The notes below the pieces were generated by a model. That model was not told where the DNA came from. It saw only the letters and a program-made list of their open reading frames with translations, and did not search any database. A stretch of 42,303 nt of DNA from an uncultured Anaerolineae bacterium. GTDB taxonomy: Bacteria; Chloroflexota; Anaerolineae; Aggregatilineales; Phototrophicaceae. How positions within the stretch are numbered: position 1 is the stretch's first letter; each line of letters starts with the position of its first letter. Below, one piece after another: positions 33,630 through 42,294 of the stretch. The position numbers were made by a program, and so were the translations under genes. The stretch is from contig CALAJK010000070.1 of the NCBI GenBank assembly GCA_937922795.1, forward strand, positions 1 through 42,303. Reading direction: 5' to 3'.

Positions 33630-33655
33630 GGGGGATAGCTATCGAACTATCCCCC
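33630..33655 (+). promoter_or_regulatory. Leader hairpin of the transglutaminase gene
   Basis: GGGGGATAG (33630-33638) and CTATCCCCC (33647-33655) form a perfect 9-bp stem with an 8-nt loop at the very 5' end of the predicted mRNA. It may stabilise the transcript or serve as a regulatory element; no T-tract follows. Confidence 0.5.
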
Positions 33656-33672
33656 TGTTCGTTGAGCAGAAT

Positions 33673-36120
33673 ATGACCGCATCTGTAAAATCATCGCTAC
33701 CTGAGAGCCGCTGGCAGCGGCGCCTAACCTTCCTCTGGCGTATGCTGTTCGCCCCCGGCGACGAGTGGACGCTGGCGATCACAATTGCCCTGGCGATCCT
33801 GCCGGCGCTGTCGTTGGCCGCCGCCGGATGGCCGATAGCGCTTGAGGTGACCATCCCTGTCGCTTTCCTGAGCGTGATCCTGGGATTTCTGCTGGCGCGC
33901 AGCCACTACAACGAGCTGATCGCCCTCATCCTCAGCGGCATCTATGGTTTGGGCAGCGTCCTGATGCTGGCCGCCCTCAGCCTGCCGGGAGGTTTGGCTG
34001 AAGGGATGGTCGCGGTTTTCACACGGTTTGCGGCCTGGGTGGGCGATGCCATCTCCGGCGGGATCAACCAGGATGAGCTGGTGTTCATGCTGCTGGCGTC
34101 CTCGCTGCTGTGGTTCATCGGCTTCAATCTCGCCTGGCATGTGTTCCGGGTTGACCGCGTCTGGCGGGCGGTTTTGCCGCCCGGATTGCTGTTGGTGGGC
34201 AACAGCGCCTACTACACCGGCGAAGTCAACCTCGATGGCTACCTGATCATGTACAGCTTCCTGGCGCTGCTGCTGGTGGTGCGCTCTAACCTGGACGCGC
34301 GCGCCTGGGACTGGTACGTGAACGGCATCCGCGCGCCGCGCAGCGTGCGCCGCCAGTTCTTTCGCATCGGCGCGCTGTTGGCGCTGGTGGCCGTCTTGGG
34401 AGCCTGGGTCATCCCCTCCACCGATCTACAGGAACGGCTCAACCAGTTTCAGGAATTCTTGCGCAGCGACCCGCTAACTCAACTGGCTGAGTTTTGGAAT
34501 CGCCTGTTCAGCACCGTCGAGACACAAGGCCCCACCACGGCTGACTACTACGGCGGCGACTCGCTCCAGCTCGGCGGCGCCATCCAGCTCGGCGAGCAGA
34601 TCGTCTTCCTGGCGTCGGCCCCGCCGGGACGCCGCTATTACTGGCGGTCGCGGGTGTTCGACATCTACGACGCCGGCCGCTGGGCGCCGGGCGCCAGCAT
34701 CCGTTTGACCGTGGAACAGGCGCCGCTGAAGATCGAATACGATCCAGACACGCTGGGCGGACGCACGCCGATCCAGCAGCAGTTCGTCGTCGGCTTGAGC
34801 GCCTCGCGGTTGATCTATGCGGCACCGCAGCCGGTTGAGATTGACCTTCCCACGCGCACCGATCTGCGCTATACGCCCGATGACATCATCCGGGCGGCCA
34901 TGAACGTTTCTGTCATTCGTCCTACCCGCGTCCTGCGGCGCGGCGACACCTACACCGTCACCAGCCTGTTGAGCACCGCCACCGGCGGGCAGCTGCGCGC
35001 GTCAGGTGTAGACTACCCCCCTTGGATCCGACAGTGGTACTTGCAGATGACGCCGTCGATCACTAACCGGACAATCCAACTAGCCCAGAATATCGTCAAT
35101 GAGGCTGGCGCTGTCACACCCTATGATCGGGCAGTAGCGATCGAGTCCTGGCTGCGCACCAATATCACGTACAATGAGCGCATTCCGCAGCCGCCGCGCA
35201 ACCAGGATCCGGTTGACTGGCTGCTGTTCGATCTGCGCCAGGGGTACTGCAACTACTACGCATCGGCTATGATCATGATGCTGCGCAGCCTGGGCATCCC
35301 CGCGCGGATGGCGGCCGGTTTCGCCCAGGGGAATTGGGACCCAGCGCAGAATGCGTTCGTCGTGGAGGAACGCGACGCGCATACTTGGGTTGAGGTGTAC
35401 TTCCCCGGCTATGGCTGGATCGAGTTCGAGCCGACCGCTGCCCAAACGCCGATCAACCGGGTAGACGATGTTCCGTCCGGCCTCCAGCCGAGCGCAACAC
35501 CGCTAGCCAGCCCGACGCCAACTGCTACGCTGACGCCCACGCCAACTGCAACTCCTACTGAGCCGGCGGCAACGACGCCGCTGCCGCCTGAGAGCGGCTT
35601 GATCCCCCCCACACCGACGCCGACTGCTACGCCAACGCCCACCGCTACGCCGGTCATCGTGCCGACGCAGCCGCCGCCCTTGACGCCGCAGACGCGCGGA
35701 CCGCTGTCGGCCATCCTGGCCGCGCTAGGACTCGTCCTAGCGATCCTGCTGATCATCGCTGTGCTGATCGGCATCGGGATCTTCATCTGGTGGTGGTGGG
35801 AATGGCGCGGGATGCGAGGGCTCAGCCCGATCGCGCGGGCGTACGCGCGCCTGCAGCGCTATATCAGCCTGATTGGGATCCGACCGGCCGCCCAGCAAAC
35901 GCCCGAAGAGCGTCGGCGGGTGATCATCCGCCGCCTGCCCCAGGCTGAGCCGCCGGTGACCGCCATCACTCAGTTGTACACTGTAGAACGGTATGGGCGC
36001 GGTCAGCAGTCACCTCAGGAGGCGCATCTGCAAGCCGAGGTGGCCGGCGAAGCCTGGAGCGACGCCCGCGCCAGCATCCTGCAGCGTTTCCTGCGCCGGC
36101 TGCTGCCTTGGGAGCGGTGA
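33673..36120 (+). CDS. Transglutaminase-like membrane protein (TgpA/DUF3488 type)
   Basis: An 815-residue protein. Several TM helices fill residues 20-250, a mixed extracytoplasmic region follows, then a transglutaminase core with QGYCNYYASAMIMMLRSLGI (Cys526), ERDAHTWVEVYFPGYGW (His570) and IEFEPTAAQ. The third acid is Glu586 where Asp is commonest; Glu is also found in this group, as I recall. A Thr/Pro-rich linker (about residues 610-675) leads to a last TM helix and a cytoplasmic C-terminal domain (DUF4129-like). The frame opens at GTG 33628, but that would be within about two nt of the predicted transcript start and inside the hairpin, so ATG 33673 is preferred. It would act as a cell-surface peptidase or crosslinker. 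Confidence 0.88.
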   Translation: MTASVKSSLPESRWQRRLTFLWRMLFAPGDEWTLAITIALAILPALSLAAAGWPIALEVTIPVAFLSVILGFLLARSHYNELIALILSGIYGLGSVLMLAALSLPGGLAEGMVAVFTRFAAWVGDAISGGINQDELVFMLLASSLLWFIGFNLAWHVFRVDRVWRAVLPPGLLLVGNSAYYTGEVNLDGYLIMYSFLALLLVVRSNLDARAWDWYVNGIRAPRSVRRQFFRIGALLALVAVLGAWVIPSTDLQERLNQFQEFLRSDPLTQLAEFWNRLFSTVETQGPTTADYYGGDSLQLGGAIQLGEQIVFLASAPPGRRYYWRSRVFDIYDAGRWAPGASIRLTVEQAPLKIEYDPDTLGGRTPIQQQFVVGLSASRLIYAAPQPVEIDLPTRTDLRYTPDDIIRAAMNVSVIRPTRVLRRGDTYTVTSLLSTATGGQLRASGVDYPPWIRQWYLQMTPSITNRTIQLAQNIVNEAGAVTPYDRAVAIESWLRTNITYNERIPQPPRNQDPVDWLLFDLRQGYCNYYASAMIMMLRSLGIPARMAAGFAQGNWDPAQNAFVVEERDAHTWVEVYFPGYGWIEFEPTAAQTPINRVDDVPSGLQPSATPLASPTPTATLTPTPTATPTEPAATTPLPPESGLIPPTPTPTATPTPTATPVIVPTQPPPLTPQTRGPLSAILAALGLVLAILLIIAVLIGIGIFIWWWWEWRGMRGLSPIARAYARLQRYISLIGIRPAAQQTPEERRRVIIRRLPQAEPPVTAITQLYTVERYGRGQQSPQEAHLQAEVAGEAWSDARASILQRFLRRLLPWER

Positions 36121-36168
36121 GCAACCATCCCTAGCAGCAAACCGTCGCACGCCTTTCTGCGGATAGTT

Positions 36169-37827
36169 TTACCGCTCGTTGACGATGCTGAAGATCATGG
36201 GGCGGCGTTTCGTCTCATTGTACAGCACGCGGCTGATACTCTCTTGCAGTTTTTCACGCCGCTGGCCATTTTGTCCGTGGGTGTGCCCCAACACGTCTAC
36301 AATCGCCAGCTTCAGCAGCGTTTGCAGCTCTTCTTCGTCGCGCATGTAGACGAACCCGCGTGAGATGATCTCTGGCTCGCCGATCAAATAGCCGGTATGG
36401 CGATCCACCGTGACATTGACGATCACGAACCCATCTCGCGCCAGCGTCTCACGGTCACGAATGATAGCCTTGCCCAGATCGCCCATAACGCTGCCATCCA
36501 CGAAGACGTAGCCGCCGGGCACGCGCTCCCCCAACCGCACGCCGGACTTGTCAATCTCTACCACCACGCCGTTTTCGACTACAAAGACATTTTCTTTAGG
36601 GATACCGGTTTGCAGCGCCAGCTTGGCATGGGCCTTCAGGTGGCGCAGTTCGCCATGAATAGGCAGGAAGTAGCGGGGATTAGTCAGGTTCATCAACAGC
36701 CGCATCTCTTCCTGCCGGGCATGTCCTGAAACGTGCACCGGCGCGATGGGATCATAGATGACATCAGCACCGCGCTGGAACAAGCGGTTGATCGTGCGGT
36801 TAACCATCTCTTCGTTGCCAGGGATGGTGTGGGAGGAGATCACGATGGTATCCCCCAGCTCAATATCCAGCTGGCGGTGACGGCCGGTAGCCAGACGGCT
36901 TAGCACGGCTGATGGTTCGCCTTGAGCGCCGGTGACCATGATGACCACTTTGCTGGGGGGCATCTGGCCGATGCGGTTGAGATCCACGAACAAATCGCTG
37001 GGAATATTGAGGATGCCCAGCTCGCGCGCCATCTTGATGTTCTCAGACATGCTGTGCCCGGCAACTGCCAACCTGCGCCCATGTCGTTCAGCCGCCTGCG
37101 CCACCTGCTGCACGCGCGAGATGAGTGAGGCGAAGGTGGCCACCATGATCCGGCCGGGGGCGCTGCGGAACACCTTGTCGAACGCCTCATCAATCACGCT
37201 CTCAGATGGCGTCCAGCCAGCCTGGTCAGCGTTGGTGCTGTCGCCCATGAGCAGGACGACGCCGCGCCGCGAGAACTCGGCCAGCTTGGAGTAGTCCGTC
37301 CGCTTGCCGTCCACAGGCGTATTGTCAAACTTGTAGTCACCGCTGTGGATGACGATCCCAAAGGGCGTGACGATGCCGAATCCCACACAATCCGGGATGC
37401 TGTGGCACACATGGTAGCTTTCCAGCGTGAACGGCCCCACCTTGAGCACGTCGCCGGCATGGAATACGTTGATCGTGGTCGCTTTCATCAGGCCGGCATT
37501 TTTGAGCTTCACCTGAATCAGGCCGGCCGTCAGCGGTGTCGCCCAAATGGGGGTATTCGGAAACGCCTCGATCACATGCGATACTGCCCCGACATGGTCT
37601 TCGTGACCGTGGGTGAATATGAGGCCGTGGATCTTCAGGTCTTTGCGATCGCGCAAATAGCGGAAGTCAGGGATAATGTAATCAATCCCCAGCATGTCGT
37701 TCGCCGGGAACATGATGCCCGCATCAATGATGATGGCATCCGTCCCCATTTCGAACACGGTCATGTTCTTGCCGATTTCCCCCAGACCGCCCAGGGGGAC
37801 TATTCGCAATTTGGATTGTTTTGGCAT
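36169..37827 (-). CDS. rnj: Ribonuclease J
   Basis: A 552-residue beta-CASP metallo-beta-lactamase nuclease with 5'-exo and endonuclease activity in RNA decay and maturation. Visible motifs are KLRIVPLGGLGEIGKNM, the metal site FTHGHEDHVGA, IHSGDYKFD, the beta-CASP VTGAQGEPSAVLSRLA, VHVSGHARQEEM and FLPIHGELRHLKAHA, followed by a C-terminal domain with GEPEIISRGFVYM. Met at 37827 is chosen over an upstream extension of 28 residues, which would start at TTG, because AAAGAG precedes it. It is convergent with the transglutaminase gene. It is the main mRNA-decay enzyme in lineages lacking RNase E; one copy is seen here. Confidence 0.95.
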   Translation of the reverse strand: MPKQSKLRIVPLGGLGEIGKNMTVFEMGTDAIIIDAGIMFPANDMLGIDYIIPDFRYLRDRKDLKIHGLIFTHGHEDHVGAVSHVIEAFPNTPIWATPLTAGLIQVKLKNAGLMKATTINVFHAGDVLKVGPFTLESYHVCHSIPDCVGFGIVTPFGIVIHSGDYKFDNTPVDGKRTDYSKLAEFSRRGVVLLMGDSTNADQAGWTPSESVIDEAFDKVFRSAPGRIMVATFASLISRVQQVAQAAERHGRRLAVAGHSMSENIKMARELGILNIPSDLFVDLNRIGQMPPSKVVIMVTGAQGEPSAVLSRLATGRHRQLDIELGDTIVISSHTIPGNEEMVNRTINRLFQRGADVIYDPIAPVHVSGHARQEEMRLLMNLTNPRYFLPIHGELRHLKAHAKLALQTGIPKENVFVVENGVVVEIDKSGVRLGERVPGGYVFVDGSVMGDLGKAIIRDRETLARDGFVIVNVTVDRHTGYLIGEPEIISRGFVYMRDEEELQTLLKLAIVDVLGHTHGQNGQRREKLQESISRVLYNETKRRPMIFSIVNER

Positions 37828-37991
37828 TCTCTCTTTACACGTCGCGCAGTCGCAGCGCGGGCTCTGCCCGGCGCGCAGCGCACTCCTTTCTAGGCTCTCG
37901 ATAAAACACAAATCGCTCGGAACACGCTCTGCGCGCCGAGTTTACAGTCAACCAGTCAGTGTGTTGTCGTCAACAACCAGCGATCATCGCC

Positions 37992-38021
37992 TGATACGAA
38001 TGTGTTACATGGATTGTATCA
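37992..38021. repeat. Inverted repeat upstream of RNase J
   Basis: TGATAC (37992-37997) and GTATCA (38016-38021) with an 18-nt spacer lie in the 237-nt gap (37828-38064) between the aminotransferase and RNase J genes. On the minus strand TTGACA (38027-38032) is a perfect -35 hexamer, but the downstream -10 is poor (TACAAT only eight nt away). Nothing else is recognised in this gap. Confidence 0.3.
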
Positions 38022-38064
38022 TGCTTTGTCAAGGCGCGGATAGGCTGGGCTTTGTGCGTCCGCG

Positions 38065-39255
38065 TCACCAACCCTCAAAGGCGCACAGCGCCGCGATCAC
38101 CCGTCCCTGGTCGGCTTCAGTCAGATCGTTGTACAGCGGCAGTCGCAGCAGGCAGTCGCTCACCCGTTCGGTCACTGGGCAGTCGCCGGCCTGGCCGCCA
38201 TATTTGCGCCCCATGTCCGACAGGTGCAGCGGCAGATAGTGAAACACGCTCAGGATGCCCTGCCCCCGCAGATGAGCGATAAGGCGCTGCCGGCTGGCGA
38301 GCGACGGCATGAGAATGTAGAACACGTGGTACGCTTGGTCGCAGTGGGGGGGAATCGTCGGCAACGTCACGCCATGCTCGACGGCCCAACCGGCCAGTTC
38401 AGCCTGGTAGCGCTGCCAGATCCGCTGACGCTTCGCCTGAATAGACTCGCGCCCTTCAAGCTGCGCGTACAAGAAGGCCGCCAGCACCTCAGACGGCAGG
38501 TAGCTGGAGCCGATATCTACCCAGGTATATTTATCCACTTGGCCCCGGAAGAAGCGGCTGCGATTGGTGCCCTTCTCACGGATGATCTCGGCGCGCTCGA
38601 TGTATTGTTCATCGTTGATCAGCAGCGCGCCCCCTTCGCCGCAGTGGAAGTTTTTCGTCTCGTGAAAGCTCTGGGTGGCCATGCAGCCAAAGGTGCCCAG
38701 ATAGCGCCCCCGATAGCGGGCGAATAGGCCGTGCGCGTTGTCCTCGACGACAGGAATCTGGTAACGCCCGGCAATCTCCAGGATCGCATCCATCTCACAG
38801 CCCACGCCGCCGTAATGGACAACGACGATCGCCCGCGTCCGCGGCGTGATCGCTGCCTCCAGCAGGCGCTCATCCAGGTTGAGCGTATCCGGCCGAATAT
38901 CCACAAACTTTGGACGTGCGCCGCGCAGGACGAAGGCGTTGATCGTGGACACGAAGGTGAAAGATGGCACGATCACTTCATCATCGGGCTGGATGTTCAG
39001 CAGCAGCGCCGACATCTCCAGCGCGTGGGTGCACGAAGTCGTCAGCAGCGCCTTGCGCACGCCCAGCGCCTGTTCAAGGTAAGCATGGCAGGCTTTGCTA
39101 AAATGGCCATCGCCGGAAATCTGCCCGCGAGCTACTGCCTCCTGGATATAGCGCAGCTCATTGCCCGTGAAACAGGGGCGGTTGAACGGGATTTGGATGG
39201 GCGGCGCCGGAGCGCCGCTGTCGGTTGGAACGGCAGACTGTGAACTCGATGACAT
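38065..39255 (-). CDS. DegT/DnrJ/EryC1 sugar aminotransferase (WecE/RffA-like)
   Basis: A 396-residue PLP enzyme that aminates a 4-keto-6-deoxy nucleotide sugar. IPFNRPCFTGNELRYIQEAV, the PLP-contact VVEDNAHGLFARYRG, and FHETKNFHCGEGGALLINDE with the Schiff-base Lys near residue 201 match the dTDP-4-oxo-6-deoxyglucose transaminase (RffA/WecE) subgroup, including the distinct SFHETKN in place of SF-x-x-K. Product would be a 4-amino-4,6-dideoxyhexose donor for surface glycans. No other deoxysugar genes occur nearby. It begins nine nt after the stop of the ligase-like gene on the same strand, so they are probably one operon. Confidence 0.9.
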   Translation of the reverse strand: MSSSSQSAVPTDSGAPAPPIQIPFNRPCFTGNELRYIQEAVARGQISGDGHFSKACHAYLEQALGVRKALLTTSCTHALEMSALLLNIQPDDEVIVPSFTFVSTINAFVLRGARPKFVDIRPDTLNLDERLLEAAITPRTRAIVVVHYGGVGCEMDAILEIAGRYQIPVVEDNAHGLFARYRGRYLGTFGCMATQSFHETKNFHCGEGGALLINDEQYIERAEIIREKGTNRSRFFRGQVDKYTWVDIGSSYLPSEVLAAFLYAQLEGRESIQAKRQRIWQRYQAELAGWAVEHGVTLPTIPPHCDQAYHVFYILMPSLASRQRLIAHLRGQGILSVFHYLPLHLSDMGRKYGGQAGDCPVTERVSDCLLRLPLYNDLTEADQGRVIAALCAFEGW

Positions 39256-39264
39256 GCCGACGTC

Positions 39265-41097
39265 TCAATCTGATGAATGCGTGCCGACGCCTGACAGGTA
39301 ACGGGTGCGCAGCGCATCATTGATCTGATACACGATTTTCATGACGATATCTGGCTGGTGCGCGCCCGGCACACCGCCCGCTTCAAGGAAAGCATTCTTC
39401 AGAATCTGACCCCAATTACCCGTGCTTTTGAGTTTAGGATCGGCCACGAACTGATGGATCGTCTGCGCTTGATACCCGCTGGGCGGTTCCAGCATTCGGG
39501 TCAGGCTGACGTACACATCGTCAATGTCTCGGGGCGTGATGTCCACCGAGTCGACTTCTAGAAGCGCCCGGTGCATGAATTTGCGCTTCAGTTCGTAGAA
39601 CTCAGACAGCCGCATCTCCTGGCCGGTAGCCGTGACGATGACCACGTCGGTGCACTCCCGGTCGGAGGCATCTTGCAGACGCAGAAACGTCTCCCGATCC
39701 AGCGGCCCCAGCACTGCCCACATTAGGCGGTTATTGGCCATCGGCTCCAGGTCACAGCCATGTCTACGGAAGTAGTGCTCGATCACCACGTGGCTGTACT
39801 CGAAGTCGGTCAGCACTGCCGCCATGCGGGACGCGCTGATGCAGGCCGGCATGCCGGTGCTTTCCAGCGTGCAGATGCGTTTGCTGGTCGCCAAATCAGG
39901 GCGCACCCGGCCAATCGGGTTGTGCATCACCGAGATCATCTCGCCCAGCTCGTCGTCGTACAGCATCGCCCGCCCTGGCGCGTTCACCCGCTCCAGGCGC
40001 AGCAGCGCTGCGTAGCGCTCCAGCCCCTGCGGCGATAGATGCGGGCTGGTCGGCAGCTCCAGATAACGCCCGGTGACGGTGACACCGCGCAGATACTCCC
40101 GCGTGCACAGGCGCTCAGGATCGCACGTGCCGTTGACGAACGGGCCGCCTTTGAGCACGGCGGCATTGGCGATGGCCGACGCGCTGCGCAGCATGGTGTA
40201 AAACGTCAGCAGCCCCAACGCCTCTGAGCGCCCGCCCAGGTCAATATGAATGTGGCAGCCCTGGATGCGGAACATCTGCACATAATTGCAGCTCCCTGCC
40301 GGCACGTGATAGCGCTCATGCGCTTCGGCCAACCGCTGGGCATACTCCGGGAAAAACCCGTTCACTTCGAGCATCAAGTCCACGGCCGTTTGGACTTTGG
40401 GATCCTCGGTCAGCTTGAAATCCGAGTTGACCGGATAGGTGGGTAAAATCGTGGTCAGCAGGCCGGTCTCCTGGCTGGAAGCCGCCAGCGCCGTCAAGAT
40501 GCCGCCGAGCGCCGCGCGCGTCTTCTGGTAGCCGATCACCGGCGCGATATGCGCTTCAACCTGATACTGCCCGGCCTCTCGGTCCACCTGCGGGCTGATG
40601 CCCAGCCGGTGCGCATGTTCCCGGTAAACTCGAATATAGTTCTGAACCTGGGCTTCGCTCGGCGCGCCGCCATCGTGGTTCACCAATCCCAGCTCGATCT
40701 CAGCGCCCAGCGACCGCATCCGCGTCACCGGATCATCGGTCTCATGAATGTTGGTGTGATTGACGCTGGGGTTGAAATTATACGGCACTACGCTCTGCAA
40801 AAACGATTTCTTGCCCCGGTAGCGCGCGCTGACCACTGCCCCCAACACGTGCCGCCGCCCGTTGATCTCCGCCAGGATCACGTTGCCGCCGCGGGCATCG
40901 CCGTCGTCATAGTAGGTTGTCACCGGCACGCCCACGGCTTCTGACAGGCGCTCAACCGGCAGGCTGTCGCCAGGCGTTTCGCTCAGCGCCTGGGCGAGCG
41001 TTTGATTGAACTTGCGCTTCTGCTGTTCGATTTCCCGCCAGGGAAGTGCAGCGCTGTATTCCACCAAATCAGCATTGGACGGCAGACGCGAATCCAT
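39265..41097 (-). CDS. Carboxylate-amine ligase (GCS2)-like protein, uncharacterised
   Basis: A 610-residue protein. RSLGAEIELGLVNHDGG (about residue 128) resembles the metal-binding G-x-E-x-E strand of the glutamate-cysteine-ligase/glutamine-synthetase fold, and GCHIHIDLGGRSEALG (about residue 283) resembles the H-x-H strand of GCS2 proteins. Other strong-looking conserved blocks are TYYDDGDARGGN, MHNPIGRVRPDLATSKR, CTLESTGMPACISASR and EHYFRRHGCDLEP. It is longer than YbdK/GCS2 proteins (about 370 residues) and has about 200 extra residues at the C-terminus and 120 at the N-terminus. The fold assignment is tentative and the substrates unknown. GGAG lies eight nt upstream of the ATG, with a plausible promoter at 41144-41172. 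It is followed by a sugar aminotransferase. Confidence 0.6.
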   Translation of the reverse strand: MDSRLPSNADLVEYSAALPWREIEQQKRKFNQTLAQALSETPGDSLPVERLSEAVGVPVTTYYDDGDARGGNVILAEINGRRHVLGAVVSARYRGKKSFLQSVVPYNFNPSVNHTNIHETDDPVTRMRSLGAEIELGLVNHDGGAPSEAQVQNYIRVYREHAHRLGISPQVDREAGQYQVEAHIAPVIGYQKTRAALGGILTALAASSQETGLLTTILPTYPVNSDFKLTEDPKVQTAVDLMLEVNGFFPEYAQRLAEAHERYHVPAGSCNYVQMFRIQGCHIHIDLGGRSEALGLLTFYTMLRSASAIANAAVLKGGPFVNGTCDPERLCTREYLRGVTVTGRYLELPTSPHLSPQGLERYAALLRLERVNAPGRAMLYDDELGEMISVMHNPIGRVRPDLATSKRICTLESTGMPACISASRMAAVLTDFEYSHVVIEHYFRRHGCDLEPMANNRLMWAVLGPLDRETFLRLQDASDRECTDVVIVTATGQEMRLSEFYELKRKFMHRALLEVDSVDITPRDIDDVYVSLTRMLEPPSGYQAQTIHQFVADPKLKSTGNWGQILKNAFLEAGGVPGAHQPDIVMKIVYQINDALRTRYLSGVGTHSSD

Positions 41098-41143
41098 AGG
41101 TCAGGCTCCGGTACAGCGGGCAGGCGACGAATGACGAGGCGTA

Positions 41144-41172
41144 ATTGTCGCTTATCCAGCCCAATCCTTCAA
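41144..41172 (-). promoter_or_regulatory. Candidate promoter of the ligase-like gene
   Basis: On the minus strand TTGAAG (41167-41172), a 17-nt spacer and GACAAT (41144-41149); four of six matches in each box. Confidence 0.4.
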
Positions 41173-41213
41173 GGCATTCTGTGCCGGGAATTTCGGCTCA
41201 CAGTAGGTCGTAG

Positions 41214-41242
41214 TTGGAAAATGACGCATTAGGTACTATAGT
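41214..41242 (+). promoter_or_regulatory. Promoter of the dehydrogenase-like gene
   Basis: TTGGAA (41214-41219), a 17-nt spacer and TATAGT (41237-41242). Predicted start about 41249, giving a leader of about 32 nt with GGAAGGG four nt before the ATG. Confidence 0.6.
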
Positions 41243-41280
41243 GGAGTAATGTTTGCACGCTACCTCATTGGAAGGGCTTT

Positions 41281-42294
41281 ATGACCACAATTTGGCCGCT
41301 GCCCGAAATTGAAATCCGCGACCTGCGCACCGTCATCGAAAACCGACCGGCAGCGCTGCTCACCAGCGGCCCGGCCTGGAGCGCTGCCGGGCCCCTGCTC
41401 AACCTGCCGTTGGTGATCCAAGCCGAGCCGCACAAGGCAGATCATGACTTCTTCAAAATGCTGGCCGCCGAGCTGCCGCCCCAGGTAGAAGTGATCTACG
41501 GCGTCGGCGGCGGGCTGGCATCCGACGCCGCCAAATTCATCGGCTGGGTGAACAAGCTGCCGGTGGTCACCATCCCCACCGCGCTGAGCGTGGACGGCTT
41601 CTTCACCGCCCTGGTGGCCGTGCGCGAACATGGCACCGTTCACTATGTCACCACTGGCCCGGCCAGCAAGGTGATCATTGACTGGGAGATCATCCGCAGC
41701 GCGCCTCCCCACATTCGCGGCACGGGCATCTGTGAACTACTGAGCATCGTCACCGGCCTGCTCGACTGGCGCTATGCTGCCGAGCGCAACCGGAACACGC
41801 CGGAGACGCGCTTCCAGCCCTGGGCTGCCGGCCTAGCCGCCGGCATCGCCCAGCAGGCGTTCAAGATCGCCGCCGGCGTCGGTCAGGGCAAGATCGAGGC
41901 GCTGACGAACCTGCTCGATCTGATGTGCCTGGAAGTACAGCTCACCAACCAACTCGGCCATAACCGTCCCCAGGAAGGCAGCGAGCAGTATTTCGCCTAT
42001 GCGATTGAGCCGCTGACTGCCAGCGGATACGGCGTCCCGTATGCTGACCTTGTCGGCCCCGGCATCCTCATCGCCGCTGCGCTCCATGGGCAGGACATCC
42101 AGCCAATCCAGGACACAATTCGCTCAGCCGGCATCCGTCTGGATCAGCTACGTCCGGACGACATCCGCAGCACGCTGGCTCGAATGCCCGAATACGTGCG
42201 GCAGCACAATTTACCTTACAGCATCTTCAATGATTTCGATCCAAATCCGGAGAAGATCGCCGATATCCTGGCAAAGACCGGGCTGGGAAACTGA
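41281..42294 (+). CDS. Glycerol-1-phosphate dehydrogenase-like (Fe-ADH superfamily) protein with altered metal site
   Basis: A 337-residue member of the glycerol/G1P dehydrogenase superfamily (EgsA/AraM side). NAD site GVGGGLASDAAKF and substrate-side PTALSVDGFFTALVAV correspond to the usual GGGxxxDxxK and PTxxSxDG segments. The three metal ligands expected (Asp, His, His in glycerol dehydrogenase) appear as Glu152 (GICELLSIVTGLLDW), Gln236 (EGSEQYFAYAIEP) and Tyr254 (GVPYADLVGPG), with spacing 84 and 18 that fits Asp173/His256/His274 of Bacillus GldA as I recall. So it may not bind metal, or may have a new role. It is divergent from the ligase-like gene across a 183-nt promoter region. Confidence 0.75.
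   Translation: MTTIWPLPEIEIRDLRTVIENRPAALLTSGPAWSAAGPLLNLPLVIQAEPHKADHDFFKMLAAELPPQVEVIYGVGGGLASDAAKFIGWVNKLPVVTIPTALSVDGFFTALVAVREHGTVHYVTTGPASKVIIDWEIIRSAPPHIRGTGICELLSIVTGLLDWRYAAERNRNTPETRFQPWAAGLAAGIAQQAFKIAAGVGQGKIEALTNLLDLMCLEVQLTNQLGHNRPQEGSEQYFAYAIEPLTASGYGVPYADLVGPGILIAAALHGQDIQPIQDTIRSAGIRLDQLRPDDIRSTLARMPEYVRQHNLPYSIFNDFDPNPEKIADILAKTGLGN

Noticed and set aside
35500-35690. Short tandem repeats (ACGCC/ACTGC-type units)
   Set aside because: They encode the Thr/Pro linker of the transglutaminase protein; a coding low-complexity linker explains them.
37828-37911. N-terminal extension of RNase J by 28 residues
   Set aside because: It would start at TTG without a ribosome site, and the Cys/Arg-rich extension is not a family feature.
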